Origin: Bacteroides eggerthii
GTDB taxonomy: Bacteria; Bacteroidota; Bacteroidia; Bacteroidales; Bacteroidaceae
Assembly (NCBI RefSeq): GCF_025146565.1
Contig: NZ_CP102258.1
Coordinates: 868,001 to 932,000, forward strand
Direction of reading: 5' to 3'
DNA length: 64,000 nt
Both the position numbers and the translations under genes were made by a program. Below the pieces are notes generated by a model that was not told the DNA's origin, ran no database searches, and saw only the letters and a program-made list of their open reading frames with translations. The first letter of the stretch is position 1, and the number at the start of each line of letters is the position of its first letter. This document shows, in pieces, positions 18,217 through 26,490 of the stretch.

Positions 18217-18795
18217 ATGAAACAAGTAAAATCCAATAGTAAGATACTGCTCTTTCTCCTTTTCTTCCTCTGTTGTCTGACGGGGTGTAAGACTTCCCGT
18301 AAGGCGGAGACGTCCAAATTGCCTGAGAGCGCCCGTTACCTGTCTTCTAAAGTACGGTTGACGATTCCTTCCAAAGACGCTGTTTTCACCGTAAACGGCA
18401 CGATGAAGCTGATAAGCGGCGAGCGGATGCAGCTCTCGTTCTTGATGCCTATCATACGTACGGAAGTGGCGCGCATGGAGGTGACGCCCGAAGAGATATT
18501 GCTGGTGGACCGTATGGGCAAACGCTATGTGCGGGCTACCCGTAAGGAACTGAAGGATGTATTGCCGAAGAAGGCGGATTTTGCCCATTTGGAGAAGATC
18601 CTGTTCGATGCTTCCAAGCCCAAAGGAAAGAGGGAGCTGACAGGGAAGGAGTTGGGTATTTCTTCTTTGGAGAAAGGCAGGGTGGAGTTGTCCGGCTTTT
18701 CCTACGGTCCGTTTTCCCTGACGCCCACTGAGTTGTCTTCGAAATATACGGAAGTCGAGTTAAGTGAAATATTAGAAATGCTGATGAGCTTATGA
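18217..18795 (+). CDS. DUF4292 lipoprotein
   Basis: A 192-residue protein with a type II signal (LFFLCCLTGC, cysteine about residue 24). The rest is a soluble domain of beta-strand-like segments resembling LolB/LolA-type folds described for DUF4292 (for example VNGTMKLISGERMQLSF and ILLVDRMGKRYV). The stop overlaps the start of the EnvC-like gene by 4 bp (ATGA), so translation is coupled. Lipid or lipoprotein handling is a guess from fold similarity only. Confidence 0.75.
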   Translation: MKQVKSNSKILLFLLFFLCCLTGCKTSRKAETSKLPESARYLSSKVRLTIPSKDAVFTVNGTMKLISGERMQLSFLMPIIRTEVARMEVTPEEILLVDRMGKRYVRATRKELKDVLPKKADFAHLEKILFDASKPKGKRELTGKELGISSLEKGRVELSGFSYGPFSLTPTELSSKYTEVELSEILEMLMSL

Positions 18796-20096
18796 GACGT
18801 TTGCTTTGTATTTTTATAAGTTGTTTCTGTCTGGTTTTTCCGCTTCTTGCACAGTCCAACAGGCTAATTAAGGAGCTGGAGAGCAAGCGCGGTGCTTTGC
18901 AAAAGCAGATTACCGAGTCGGAGACACTTCTGAAAACTACAAAGAAGACCGTAAGCAGCCAGTTGAATGGGCTTGCCGCCCTGACGGGGCAGATAGAAGA
19001 GCGTAAGCGCTACATCCTCACCATCAATAAGGATGTGGAGGCGATAGACCGCGAACTGTCATCGCTGGAGCGTCAGTTGGGGCAGTTGCAGCGTGATTTG
19101 AAGGACAAGAAAAGGAAATACGACTCTTCTGTCCAATACCTTTATAAGAACCGCTCCATTGAGGAGAAGCTGATGTTTATTTTCTCTGCCCAAAGTCTGG
19201 CGCAGACTTATCGCCGCTTGCGCTATGTGCGCGAGTATGCCACCTATCAGCGTTTGCAGGGTGAGGAGATACTGAAAAAGCAGGAACAGGTGAATAAGAA
19301 GAAAGCGGAACTCAGGCAGGTACGCGCTGCAAAAGCCGATCTGCTGAAGGAGCGTGAATCCGAGAAGATGAAGCTGGAAAAGCAGGAGAAGGAGAAACGT
19401 ACGCTTGTCACCAGCTTGCAGAAGAAGCAGCGCGGTTTGCAAAACGAGATTGCCAAAAAACGCCGCGAAGCCAATCAGCTCAATGCGCGCATCGACCGCC
19501 TCATTGCCGAAGAGATAGAGAAAGCCCGCAAACGTGCGGCGGAGGAGGCCCGTCGCGAAGCTGCCGCACGCAAGAAGGACGGTGCGAAGACGGACAAGTC
19601 GGCTACGGCTTCCGGTGCATCCAAAACAAAGGCTGCTCCTTTGGAGACTTATACCATGAGCAAGGCCGACCGCGAGTTGTCCGGCGATTTTGCCAATAAC
19701 CGCGGTAAGCTGCCTATGCCCATCAGCGGGGCTTACATCATAACCAGCCATTACGGGCAGTATGCGGTGGAAGGGTTGCGCAACGTCAAGCTGGACAATA
19801 AAGGCATCGACATTCAAGGAAGGCCGGGAGCACAGGCCCGCGCCATTTTCAACGGTAAGGTGGCGGCCGTATTCAAGCTGAACGGGTTGTTCAATATCCT
19901 TATCCGCCATGGGGCATATATTTCCGTCTATTGCAACCTCTCTTCCGCTTTGGTGAAGCAGGGCGACACAGTCACCACCAAGCAGGCCATCGGGCAGGTA
20001 TTCTCCGACGGAGCCGACGGCGGACGCACTGTACTCCACTTCCAGTTGCGCCGGGAAAAGGAGAAACTGAATCCCGAACCCTGGCTGAACAGATAA
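18792..20096 (+). CDS. EnvC-like murein hydrolase activator with degenerate M23 domain
   Basis: A 434-residue secreted protein: signal peptide (about 1-20), long coiled coil (about 22-260), low-complexity linker, and C-terminal LytM/M23-like domain (about 310-425). The zinc and catalytic positions are altered. The HxxxD block reads NKGID (N336), the YxHL block reads YCNL (N382) and the HxH block reads VLH (V414). This is what is seen in EnvC-type proteins, which activate amidases rather than cut peptidoglycan. It is coupled by overlap to the DUF4292 gene. Confidence 0.88.
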   Translation: MRRLLCIFISCFCLVFPLLAQSNRLIKELESKRGALQKQITESETLLKTTKKTVSSQLNGLAALTGQIEERKRYILTINKDVEAIDRELSSLERQLGQLQRDLKDKKRKYDSSVQYLYKNRSIEEKLMFIFSAQSLAQTYRRLRYVREYATYQRLQGEEILKKQEQVNKKKAELRQVRAAKADLLKERESEKMKLEKQEKEKRTLVTSLQKKQRGLQNEIAKKRREANQLNARIDRLIAEEIEKARKRAAEEARREAAARKKDGAKTDKSATASGASKTKAAPLETYTMSKADRELSGDFANNRGKLPMPISGAYIITSHYGQYAVEGLRNVKLDNKGIDIQGRPGAQARAIFNGKVAAVFKLNGLFNILIRHGAYISVYCNLSSALVKQGDTVTTKQAIGQVFSDGADGGRTVLHFQLRREKEKLNPEPWLNR

Positions 20097-20312
20097 ATTC
20101 TTTCTTTCCGTTTCCCTTAGCAGAACATTTTGTTTCAGTCTATCGGAGCTTTTCTGTTTTTCTGCATTTGATATTTGGTTTCGGTGGGTTTGGACAAAAT
20201 GCCCGGCCGGACGGAACACCTGTTTAGATAATTACGGATGTCATATATATATTAAGGTAATTCGTACCTAAAGTAATCAAATGTTGTATTATGGATTTTA
20301 AAACAATGAAGT

Positions 20313-21314
20313 ATGAGACAGAAAAGTTTGACCGACTTCATGAACGAAGTCATTAAAGATTTGTGCGAGCAGGGCCGTTTTGCTACGGCCCATGTCTACA
20401 AGTACGCTTTGCGCTCCTTTACGGAGTTTGTGGGCGGAGGTTCCATTTATTTCGGCGCGTTCAGCAAGCGCTCGTTGCGCCGCTTCCAGACCTATATGGA
20501 GGAGCGGCAGCTCAGTTACAACACCATTTCCACCTACCTCCGCTCGTTGCGTGCGGTCTACAACAGTGCGGTGGATGCCGACTTGGTGAGGGGAGAGTTC
20601 CGCCTGTTTGCCGGACTGAAAACCGGGGTGGCTTCGGAACGTAAGCTGGCGGTTACGGCGTTGCAGATGCAGAAGCTGCTCAAGCAGCCTTTGTCTGCCG
20701 GAGCGCTCAAGGCTTCCGCTGTCCGCCTGTCCGGTGCGTCCGGTTCGGATGATTTTCTGGCACGCATGCAGAAGGCCCGCGACTGCTTCTCGCTGATGCT
20801 TTTCTTGCAGGGGATGCCCTACGTGGACCTTACACACCTCCGCAAGTGCGACCTTAACGGCAACCTGCTCACCTGCCGCCGGCGTAAGACGGGTACGGAA
20901 CTTTGTATTCGTGTCACTCCCGAAGCTATGGCTCTGATAGAACGGTATGGCAACCACGACGAACATTCTCCCTACCTGCTCAACCTGCTTGGCAGCAACC
21001 CTGACGGAGAGGAGGATTTCCACCAATACCGGAGCAACCTGCGTGGGCTGAACTATTACCTTTCTTTTCTTCCCTCGCTCTGCGGATTGCATGGCTTGAA
21101 GATAAGCTCCTACACCCCGCGCCACACATGGGCCACGCTTGCCAAGTATTGCCAAGTGCCCGAAGAGATTATTTCCGAAGGACTGGGACACTCCTCTCTG
21201 GAGGTCACCCGTTCCTATCTGAAAAGTTTTGAAGGGGATGAACTCGCTAAAGCCAACAGAATAATAATTGATTATATTTGGTCCGGGAATAAGACCCTGT
21301 GGAATAAGCAGTAA
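20313..21314 (+). CDS. Tyrosine recombinase, candidate promoter invertase of the fimbrial locus
   Basis: A 333-residue phage-integrase family protein: N-terminal SAM-like core-binding domain (about 5-95) and a catalytic domain (about 115-310). Visible catalytic residues are K192 (RRRKTG), R270 (YTPRHTW), H293 (GLGHSS) and Y302 (RSYLKSF). The usual first arginine position is Q166 (FLQGMPYVD), and the HxxR histidine is Y267. The latter is, as I recall, common in Bacteroides members; the former is odd. It ends 6 bp before an 18-bp inverted repeat that bounds a promoter-carrying segment, so I infer it flips that segment. No excisionase or transposition genes are nearby. Confidence 0.88.
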   Translation: MRQKSLTDFMNEVIKDLCEQGRFATAHVYKYALRSFTEFVGGGSIYFGAFSKRSLRRFQTYMEERQLSYNTISTYLRSLRAVYNSAVDADLVRGEFRLFAGLKTGVASERKLAVTALQMQKLLKQPLSAGALKASAVRLSGASGSDDFLARMQKARDCFSLMLFLQGMPYVDLTHLRKCDLNGNLLTCRRRKTGTELCIRVTPEAMALIERYGNHDEHSPYLLNLLGSNPDGEEDFHQYRSNLRGLNYYLSFLPSLCGLHGLKISSYTPRHTWATLAKYCQVPEEIISEGLGHSSLEVTRSYLKSFEGDELAKANRIIIDYIWSGNKTLWNKQ

Positions 21315-21320
21315 TGTGTC

Positions 21321-21641
21321 TGTTACTCCGTAAGTAACGGAAGTAAAACCGCAGCAAAGATATGAATAATTATATAAAAAACAATATACAAAACATAATC
21401 ATTTAAAAATAAAAAGGTTTTAAGATGTCTTTCTCTTTCCATACAAGCTAAAACACCGACATATCGCGCCTCTTCGGCCTACGAGAACGCATACGGTTCT
21501 CATCTCCATATTTGGATCTGAAAATGGAGACACTGTTTTATATGCCTGCCCCGGCATATTATCATTTATAAATCTTTTGTTGGAGCCTGTAACGCTTTAC
21601 AGATAGGTTGTTTGTTTTTTACTGTTACTTACGGAGTAACA
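21321..21641. promoter_or_regulatory. Putative invertible promoter segment with perfect 18-bp inverted repeats
   Basis: The left arm TGTTACTCCGTAAGTAAC (21321-21338) is the exact reverse complement of the right arm at 21624-21641. Each arm is itself a near palindrome, GTTACT and AGTAAC around a 5-bp centre, the layout of a tyrosine recombinase core site. The enclosed 285 bp carry a leftward Bacteroides promoter, AT-rich tracts and three small hairpins. The right arm ends 22 bp before the first pilus-operon ATG (21664). The arms are seen; inversion is inferred from the adjacent recombinase and from known Bacteroides phase-variable promoters. Confidence 0.85.
21355..21384 (-). promoter_or_regulatory. 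Promoter inside the invertible segment, facing away from the pilus genes
   Basis: On the minus strand TATCTTTG (21362-21355) is a perfect TAnnTTTG -7 element. Nineteen base pairs upstream is TTG (21384-21382), the minimal -33 element, within an A/T-rich stretch. Transcription would start near 21348 and run left into the 3' end of the recombinase gene as antisense. After inversion the -7 box would fall at 21600-21607 on the plus strand, about 50 nt before the ATG at 21664. Confidence 0.75.
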
Positions 21642-21663
21642 ACCTACAAACAAACAAAATGAT

Positions 21664-22881
21664 ATGCTTAAATTACCGGTTCTGACACTGCTGGTTTTCT
21701 TTTTGGGGACAATTCATGTCCGGTCCGTTCATGCACAGGAGAATTCTTTATCTCCTCCGGCCTGTTCCCAAACAGTCTATTTCCGTTTCGACAAAGCGGA
21801 GGTTGAAAGTGCGTATATGGACAACCGCCACGCCCTGTCCGCTTTGGACAGTCTTTTCTCCGACCCTGTATATGTATGGTCCATCGACTCCATTTATATC
21901 CACGCTTATTCTTCACCCGAAGGTAAGAGTGACTACAACCTTGAGCTTTCCCGCCGTCGTTCACAGGCCATGAGCAAATACCTTACGGAACGTTATCCCA
22001 TGCTGAAACTCGGTTCCCGCATCTCCTGCATTTCGGGTGGTGAGAACTGGGACGGGATGAGGGAAGCGGTGGCGCGCGCTTCCGACTTCAATGAGCGGGA
22101 AGAGGTGCTGATGATTATCGACCAAGTGAGCGACCTTGCCCGGCGCGAACAACTGCTGAAACGCCTTAATGCCGGATTGGCATACCGCTATATCAAAGAC
22201 AACATCCTGCCGCCGCTGCGCAATGCAGTGGTATGTGTCATACGGACACGTCGTCCGTTGCCCGACAAACGGCATCCTTCGCTTCCCCCCGTCCGTTCCT
22301 TCCCCCTGCATTCGGCCACTGTGCAGCCGCAGTTGCGGGAGGGAGCGGAGACCGTTTCCCCACCGGACGCAAAGCGGGTGCGTCCCGCACGCTATGCCGC
22401 CCTCAAAACCAATCTTGCCGCTTGGGCCGCCACCACCGTAAACCTTGCCTATGAGGTGCAAGTGGGCAGGCGCTTTACGCTGGACCTGCCGTTGATGTGG
22501 AGTTCGTGGGACATCACCGCGGAGCATGCCTTGCGCGTGATTGCCTTTCAGCCCGAACTCCGCTATTGGTTCTCCTCTGCGGGGAAGGGGCATTTCGTCG
22601 GGGTGCATGCCCATGCCGCCCGCTACAACCTGAAGTGGAATGCAGCGCGCTATCAGGACAACGAGTGCCCCCTGTTCGGGGCGGGCGTGAGTTACGGTTA
22701 TGCGTTCTCCTTCGGCCCGTCATGGGGCATGGAGCTCAACATCGGAGGAGGCTATGCCCAAACCCGCTACCGCCTGTACAGCAATGTGCCCAACGGTGCA
22801 TGGCTCGATACCCGCACCCTCCGCTACTGGGGGCTTACCCGCTTGGGAGTGTCATTTATCTATAAACTGCCGCAGCCATGA
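21664..22881 (+). CDS. OmpA-like/DUF3575 outer membrane protein, first gene of the fimbrial operon
   Basis: A 405-residue secreted protein. A signal peptide ends near ...RSVHAQ (about residue 25). An OmpA-like peptidoglycan-binding stretch follows (YFRFDKAEVESAY at about 39-51 and HAYSSPEGKSDYNLELSRRRS at about 81-101). The C-terminal half (about 243-405) is a DUF3575 beta-barrel-like domain with alternating strands (LKTNLAAWAATTVNLAYE, YKLP at the end). DUF3575 proteins commonly head Bacteroides fimbrial clusters. Its stop overlaps the next start by 4 bp. It lies just behind the invertible segment, so its expression should depend on promoter orientation. Confidence 0.82.
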   Translation: MLKLPVLTLLVFFLGTIHVRSVHAQENSLSPPACSQTVYFRFDKAEVESAYMDNRHALSALDSLFSDPVYVWSIDSIYIHAYSSPEGKSDYNLELSRRRSQAMSKYLTERYPMLKLGSRISCISGGENWDGMREAVARASDFNEREEVLMIIDQVSDLARREQLLKRLNAGLAYRYIKDNILPPLRNAVVCVIRTRRPLPDKRHPSLPPVRSFPLHSATVQPQLREGAETVSPPDAKRVRPARYAALKTNLAAWAATTVNLAYEVQVGRRFTLDLPLMWSSWDITAEHALRVIAFQPELRYWFSSAGKGHFVGVHAHAARYNLKWNAARYQDNECPLFGAGVSYGYAFSFGPSWGMELNIGGGYAQTRYRLYSNVPNGAWLDTRTLRYWGLTRLGVSFIYKLPQP

Positions 22882-23948
22882 AAAAACGACTGATACACAT
22901 ATATACTCTCACCATAAGGCTCTGCGCTCCGGCGTTCACGCTGTCCGCCTTGTCCGCGCTTGGGGCGATGCTTGTGCTTCTTGCAGGGTGCATCCACCAG
23001 TATCCCGACGACGGGCAGGCGGCGGACGTGACGCTCCGGGTGCAGTTGCTGCCCGAACGCGAACTCATCCTCCTGCCTCCCATCACCAAGGGCGGTGCCG
23101 CCGTCCTTCCCGAAGGCTGCCTGCCCCGCGTCACAGTGGAAGCCCGTCCGGCGGACGGGAGCGGTGCGGAGGTGGTGCGGACGGTAACGGCATTGAGTGC
23201 CGAAGAGTGGTCGCAACCCCTGATCACCCTTCCCGTTCCCCTGAAACTCAAGGCTGTTCCCTATCGGTTTACTGTATGGGCGGACTATACGCGGGGAGCA
23301 TCGCTGCCCGATACATACTACAATACGGAGAATTTCCGTTCTGTGTCCCACACGCTTCCGTATGAGGAAGACTACCTGCGGCGAGAGGCCTTTTTCGGCA
23401 ACGCCTCCGCAGACCTTGCGGGCGAGGAGTGGCGGGACGGCATACAGATAACCGTCAAACGTCCGCTGGCGCACTACCGCATCGTTGCAACCGATGTGCA
23501 GGAGTTCCTGAACAAGCAGCAGGCTAACGGCCGTCCCGGTGCGGGCGAATACGAGGTGAACATCATCTACGCGTACTTCCTCGTCACCCATTTGGATGCC
23601 GTTACGGGGCAACCGCTCAATTCCGGAGCGGGCTTCAGCTATACCCGCAGCATAAATCTCTCTGAAGATATGACCGAGTGCGAGCTTGCCGCAGACTATA
23701 TACTGGCGGACGAGCAGGGGTCGGGAGTGACGGTGACGGTGGAGGTTCGGGAAAAAGGCGTCGGGAAAGCTGTGCTGAGCCGCAGCTCCGGTCTGGAGAT
23801 ACCTTATCGGAGGGGGCACACCACCACCGTCACAGGCCGTTTCCTCACCGCCGGTAGCGGAGGTGGTGGCGGTAGCGGTAGTGGCGGCATAGATATAGGT
23901 ATCGACGGAGACTATGACGGAGAGATAAACATAGATGCGAGGAACTAA
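22878..23948 (+). CDS. DUF6562-type fimbrillin-like lipoprotein
   Basis: A 356-residue protein with a long lipoprotein signal (LVLLAGC, cysteine about residue 38). Then comes a two-part beta-rich ectodomain with the landmarks YRFTVWADYTRG and TYYNTENFRSV, and a glycine-rich tail running into GIDIGIDGDYDGEINID. These features match DUF6562/Mfa2-FimB-like proteins of Bacteroides pili, which anchor or assemble the fibre. It overlaps the previous gene (ATGA) and is followed by a fimbrillin after 28 bp, so all are probably one transcript. The exact role, anchor versus tip, is not resolved. Confidence 0.75.
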   Translation: MKKRLIHIYTLTIRLCAPAFTLSALSALGAMLVLLAGCIHQYPDDGQAADVTLRVQLLPERELILLPPITKGGAAVLPEGCLPRVTVEARPADGSGAEVVRTVTALSAEEWSQPLITLPVPLKLKAVPYRFTVWADYTRGASLPDTYYNTENFRSVSHTLPYEEDYLRREAFFGNASADLAGEEWRDGIQITVKRPLAHYRIVATDVQEFLNKQQANGRPGAGEYEVNIIYAYFLVTHLDAVTGQPLNSGAGFSYTRSINLSEDMTECELAADYILADEQGSGVTVTVEVREKGVGKAVLSRSSGLEIPYRRGHTTTVTGRFLTAGSGGGGGSGSGGIDIGIDGDYDGEINIDARN

Positions 23949-23976
23949 ATATTTACTAATTATAAAAACAACTTTT

Positions 23977-25896
23977 ATGAAAACAAGAAATCTATTAATG
24001 AGTCTGATTGCCCTCATGGCAATCTTAATTGCCTCCTGTTCCGAGCAGCAGCCGGGTACGGGGATGGAAGTGGGCGGCACGAAGACCCTCACCTTCCGGT
24101 TGACTACGGACGGGCAGGCGCAGACGCGTGCCGCAGCTCCCTCAGTGACAGGACACAAGTTGGAGTACATCCTGCAAGTGCTCGATGCGGGCGGAAGCAT
24201 TCTGCCCGGATATACGCAGAGAGTAGAAACAGGTACTTTCGATGTGACGCTTCCGTTGGGCGTGGCCTATACCTGCCTGTTCTGGGCGCAGTACATCCCC
24301 GATGCAGGCGGTGGCAGCGAGTTCTTCGATACCGACGACCTCAAGGCTGTGGCTTTGAAGAAAGCGCTTACTGCCGATGACCAATGTCAGGCATTCTGTG
24401 CTACGGCATCCGTTGCGGCTGCCGACGAAGCGCTGACGCAAACCGTTGTCATGAAGCGTGCGGTGGCGCAGGTCAACATCAAGAGCGACACCCAGATGAC
24501 GGGCTACTCCAAACTGACGGCAGCCTACACCAATGTGCCCAACACGTTCAATGTGCTGGATAATACGGTGACTGACAACACCGGCGGCGTTAACGGGGAT
24601 GCTGATTTTGAGATAACCAGTTTCAGCTCAACACCCGGTGCCGACGGCAAGTACATCTGCCAGTCCGCCTACTTCCTTGCCTCTGCCGACGGTGCGGGCA
24701 GCATGCTGAATATCGCTCTCGACACATACATCACCGCCGCACCGGGCACTCCATTCAAGACGATAACCGTCAACAACGTACCTGCCAAGAAGAATGTGCG
24801 GACAAATGTGCTTATGGACTTTGCTGCTACCAGCTCGACATATACCTATACGCTGGACTTTGCGGACTTCGATGCGACGGATATCAACCATAAGACTGTA
24901 AGCATTTGGGACGGATCATATCCTGCCGCCAATACAGGCGCTACATTTAGCGGCGGAGACGGAAGTGAGGCCACCCCTTACATCATTGGTTCTGCAACGG
25001 ACTTTGCGCAATTTGCGGAGAATACGCGTAATAATTTTCAAAACTATGAATATACTTATTTCAAGCTGGATGTTGATATTAATCTGAATGATAAGCCTTG
25101 GACGCCGACAAAGGAATTTCGCGGTGTTTTTGATGGGCAACATCACAAGATAACCGGTTTGAAAGTAAGTGGCGCAGATGAAAAAATGGGATTATTTGGC
25201 CAACTATCCAACGACGGACGTCTATCCAATCTTCATGTCAGTGGAGATGTTGAGAATACGAGTTCAACTACATACTACGTTGCCGGAGGAATATGCGGTT
25301 TGCACGGCGGAGTAATTACTAACTGTTCTTTTTCGGGAAGCGTCCGCGGAGTAGGACTAGTGGGTGGAATTGCAGGTGAGTGCAATGGAAAAATTATTTC
25401 TTGCAAGAACACAGCATCCGTTTCCGGTAAAGAAGCAGGTGGTATTGCCGGGCGGGAATCTTCTACAATTCCCAAGATATATGGATGCTACAATGAAGGA
25501 GCCATAGACGGAGAGTATGCAGGTGGAATATTGGGAAAAAATGACGGTTTTGGTTGTGAAATAAAGGGATGCTACAATATCGGTGCGATACAAAGTTCGT
25601 CGGGAGGGACTTTTGGAGCTATTACTTCTTCTGCCGCAGCCGGTAACTCTGTTATGGCTTCATGCTATGTCAAGGAAAAATATGCTGCTGCCCATACTAC
25701 GGAGGAAACAGTATTCGGTTCCTCTGGCTGGCCTACTTCCACAAACAACACAGTGTGGTACGCCGACCCAAGTAATGACGGTACATACACAGCAGGCTCC
25801 GACGGTGTGCCTACCGGCGATTATAAGTTCTGGAAATCCCTCGGCAGTTGGAACGGTGGTACGCCCGAATATCCTAAGCTCTGGTGGGAGGAGTAA
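23977..25896 (+). CDS. Fimbrillin-family lipoprotein with GLUG repeats, copy A
   Basis: A 639-residue surface protein. The lipobox is LIASC (cysteine about residue 21). Residues about 30-335 form a fimbrillin-like beta-sandwich region. Residues about 345-570 hold GLUG-type repeats (GGIAGECNG, GGIAGRESS, GGILGKNDG, each followed by a CYN-type turn), often found in adhesins. The C-terminus is a WWEE-ending cap. The ATG at 23977 is chosen over 23935 because it aligns with the start of copy B and its signal peptide. Lipidation, then processing by RgpA/B-like or other proteases, is known for Bacteroidetes pilins. It is a near duplicate of copy B. Confidence 0.85.
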   Translation: MKTRNLLMSLIALMAILIASCSEQQPGTGMEVGGTKTLTFRLTTDGQAQTRAAAPSVTGHKLEYILQVLDAGGSILPGYTQRVETGTFDVTLPLGVAYTCLFWAQYIPDAGGGSEFFDTDDLKAVALKKALTADDQCQAFCATASVAAADEALTQTVVMKRAVAQVNIKSDTQMTGYSKLTAAYTNVPNTFNVLDNTVTDNTGGVNGDADFEITSFSSTPGADGKYICQSAYFLASADGAGSMLNIALDTYITAAPGTPFKTITVNNVPAKKNVRTNVLMDFAATSSTYTYTLDFADFDATDINHKTVSIWDGSYPAANTGATFSGGDGSEATPYIIGSATDFAQFAENTRNNFQNYEYTYFKLDVDINLNDKPWTPTKEFRGVFDGQHHKITGLKVSGADEKMGLFGQLSNDGRLSNLHVSGDVENTSSTTYYVAGGICGLHGGVITNCSFSGSVRGVGLVGGIAGECNGKIISCKNTASVSGKEAGGIAGRESSTIPKIYGCYNEGAIDGEYAGGILGKNDGFGCEIKGCYNIGAIQSSSGGTFGAITSSAAAGNSVMASCYVKEKYAAAHTTEETVFGSSGWPTSTNNTVWYADPSNDGTYTAGSDGVPTGDYKFWKSLGSWNGGTPEYPKLWWEE

Positions 25897-26049
25897 GGAT
25901 GTTTACACTCTTTGCTATCGGTGCGTGGGCTGAATGACAGAAGTTCTTCGGGCAAAAGTTCTTCGGACAGAAGAACAAAAGAACATAAAGAGCAAAAGAG
26001 CAGCAAAGCAAAAGAATAGAGTAACAAACATGTTAGAAATCCTGTCTTT

Positions 26050-26265
26050 ATGAAATATAAGAAAACTTTGCAGGTGCTTATTATCTGTGCTGTCTGTGAA
26101 TTGTATGCTTTGCTGTTCTCCGCATTGATTTACTCTTGCCGGGGTGAGGGCGGGAGAGCGGAGATGCGGACGGAGATGGAAAATGCCGTAGTGACCGGGA
26201 ATAATGAATTATTTCACCACAGAGGGCACAGAGTTTCACAGAAGGTTAATCTTGATACTCGATAG
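26050..26265 (+). pseudogene. Short ORF running into the hairpin element, probably a truncated lipoprotein gene
   Basis: The 71-residue frame begins with a plausible lipoprotein signal (LLFSALIYSC). After about residue 54 it is encoded by the left arm of the 209-bp inverted repeat. A C-terminus supplied by a repeat suggests that the element truncated an older gene, or that the frame is fortuitous. The rest of the 594-bp gap between the two fimbrillins (25897-26490) holds a purine-rich stretch, a small GTTCTTC/GAAGAAC hairpin (25958-25976) and the large inverted repeat, and no other convincing gene. Confidence 0.3.
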
Positions 26266-26420
26266 TATTTGTCATTCAGAGCGTAGCGAAGAATCTGCTC
26301 TCCCTATACCAGGCTGCGTATTGACATTAGAGAGTAGATTCTTCGCTACGCTCTGAATGACAAATACTATCGAGTATCAAGATTAACCTTCTGTGAAACT
26401 CTGTGCCCTCTGTGGTGAAA
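26212..26420. repeat. 209-bp hairpin element with 85-bp perfect inverted arms
   Basis: Left arm 26212-26296 is the exact reverse complement of right arm 26336-26420. One mismatch followed by five more paired bases extends the stem to 91, leaving a 27-nt loop. The outer part contains CACAGAGGGCACAGAG-like words and the inner part GTCATTCAGAGCGTAGCGAA, both resembling short repeats scattered in Bacteroidetes genomes. No transposase and no target duplication are visible. It separates the two fimbrillin copies and would form a very stable RNA stem if transcribed. Confidence 0.95.
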
Positions 26421-26490
26421 AAGCGCAAAAACGTACAGTAATGAGAAAAATCAACTACTGATTCGTATTACTAATTAAAAAATAACTTTT

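Noticed and set aside
16873..18588. Long minus-strand open frame of 571 codons opposite the TPR lipoprotein gene
   Set aside because: It mirrors the coding frame of a clear TPR protein, has no recognisable domain and lacks a plausible start region. It is a codon-bias shadow, like the long frames opposite the acyl-CoA ligase and SusD genes.
26212..26420. Insertion sequence bounded by terminal inverted repeats
   Set aside because: The arms nearly meet, the loop is only 27 nt, and there is no transposase or target duplication. It is a hairpin element, not an autonomous IS.
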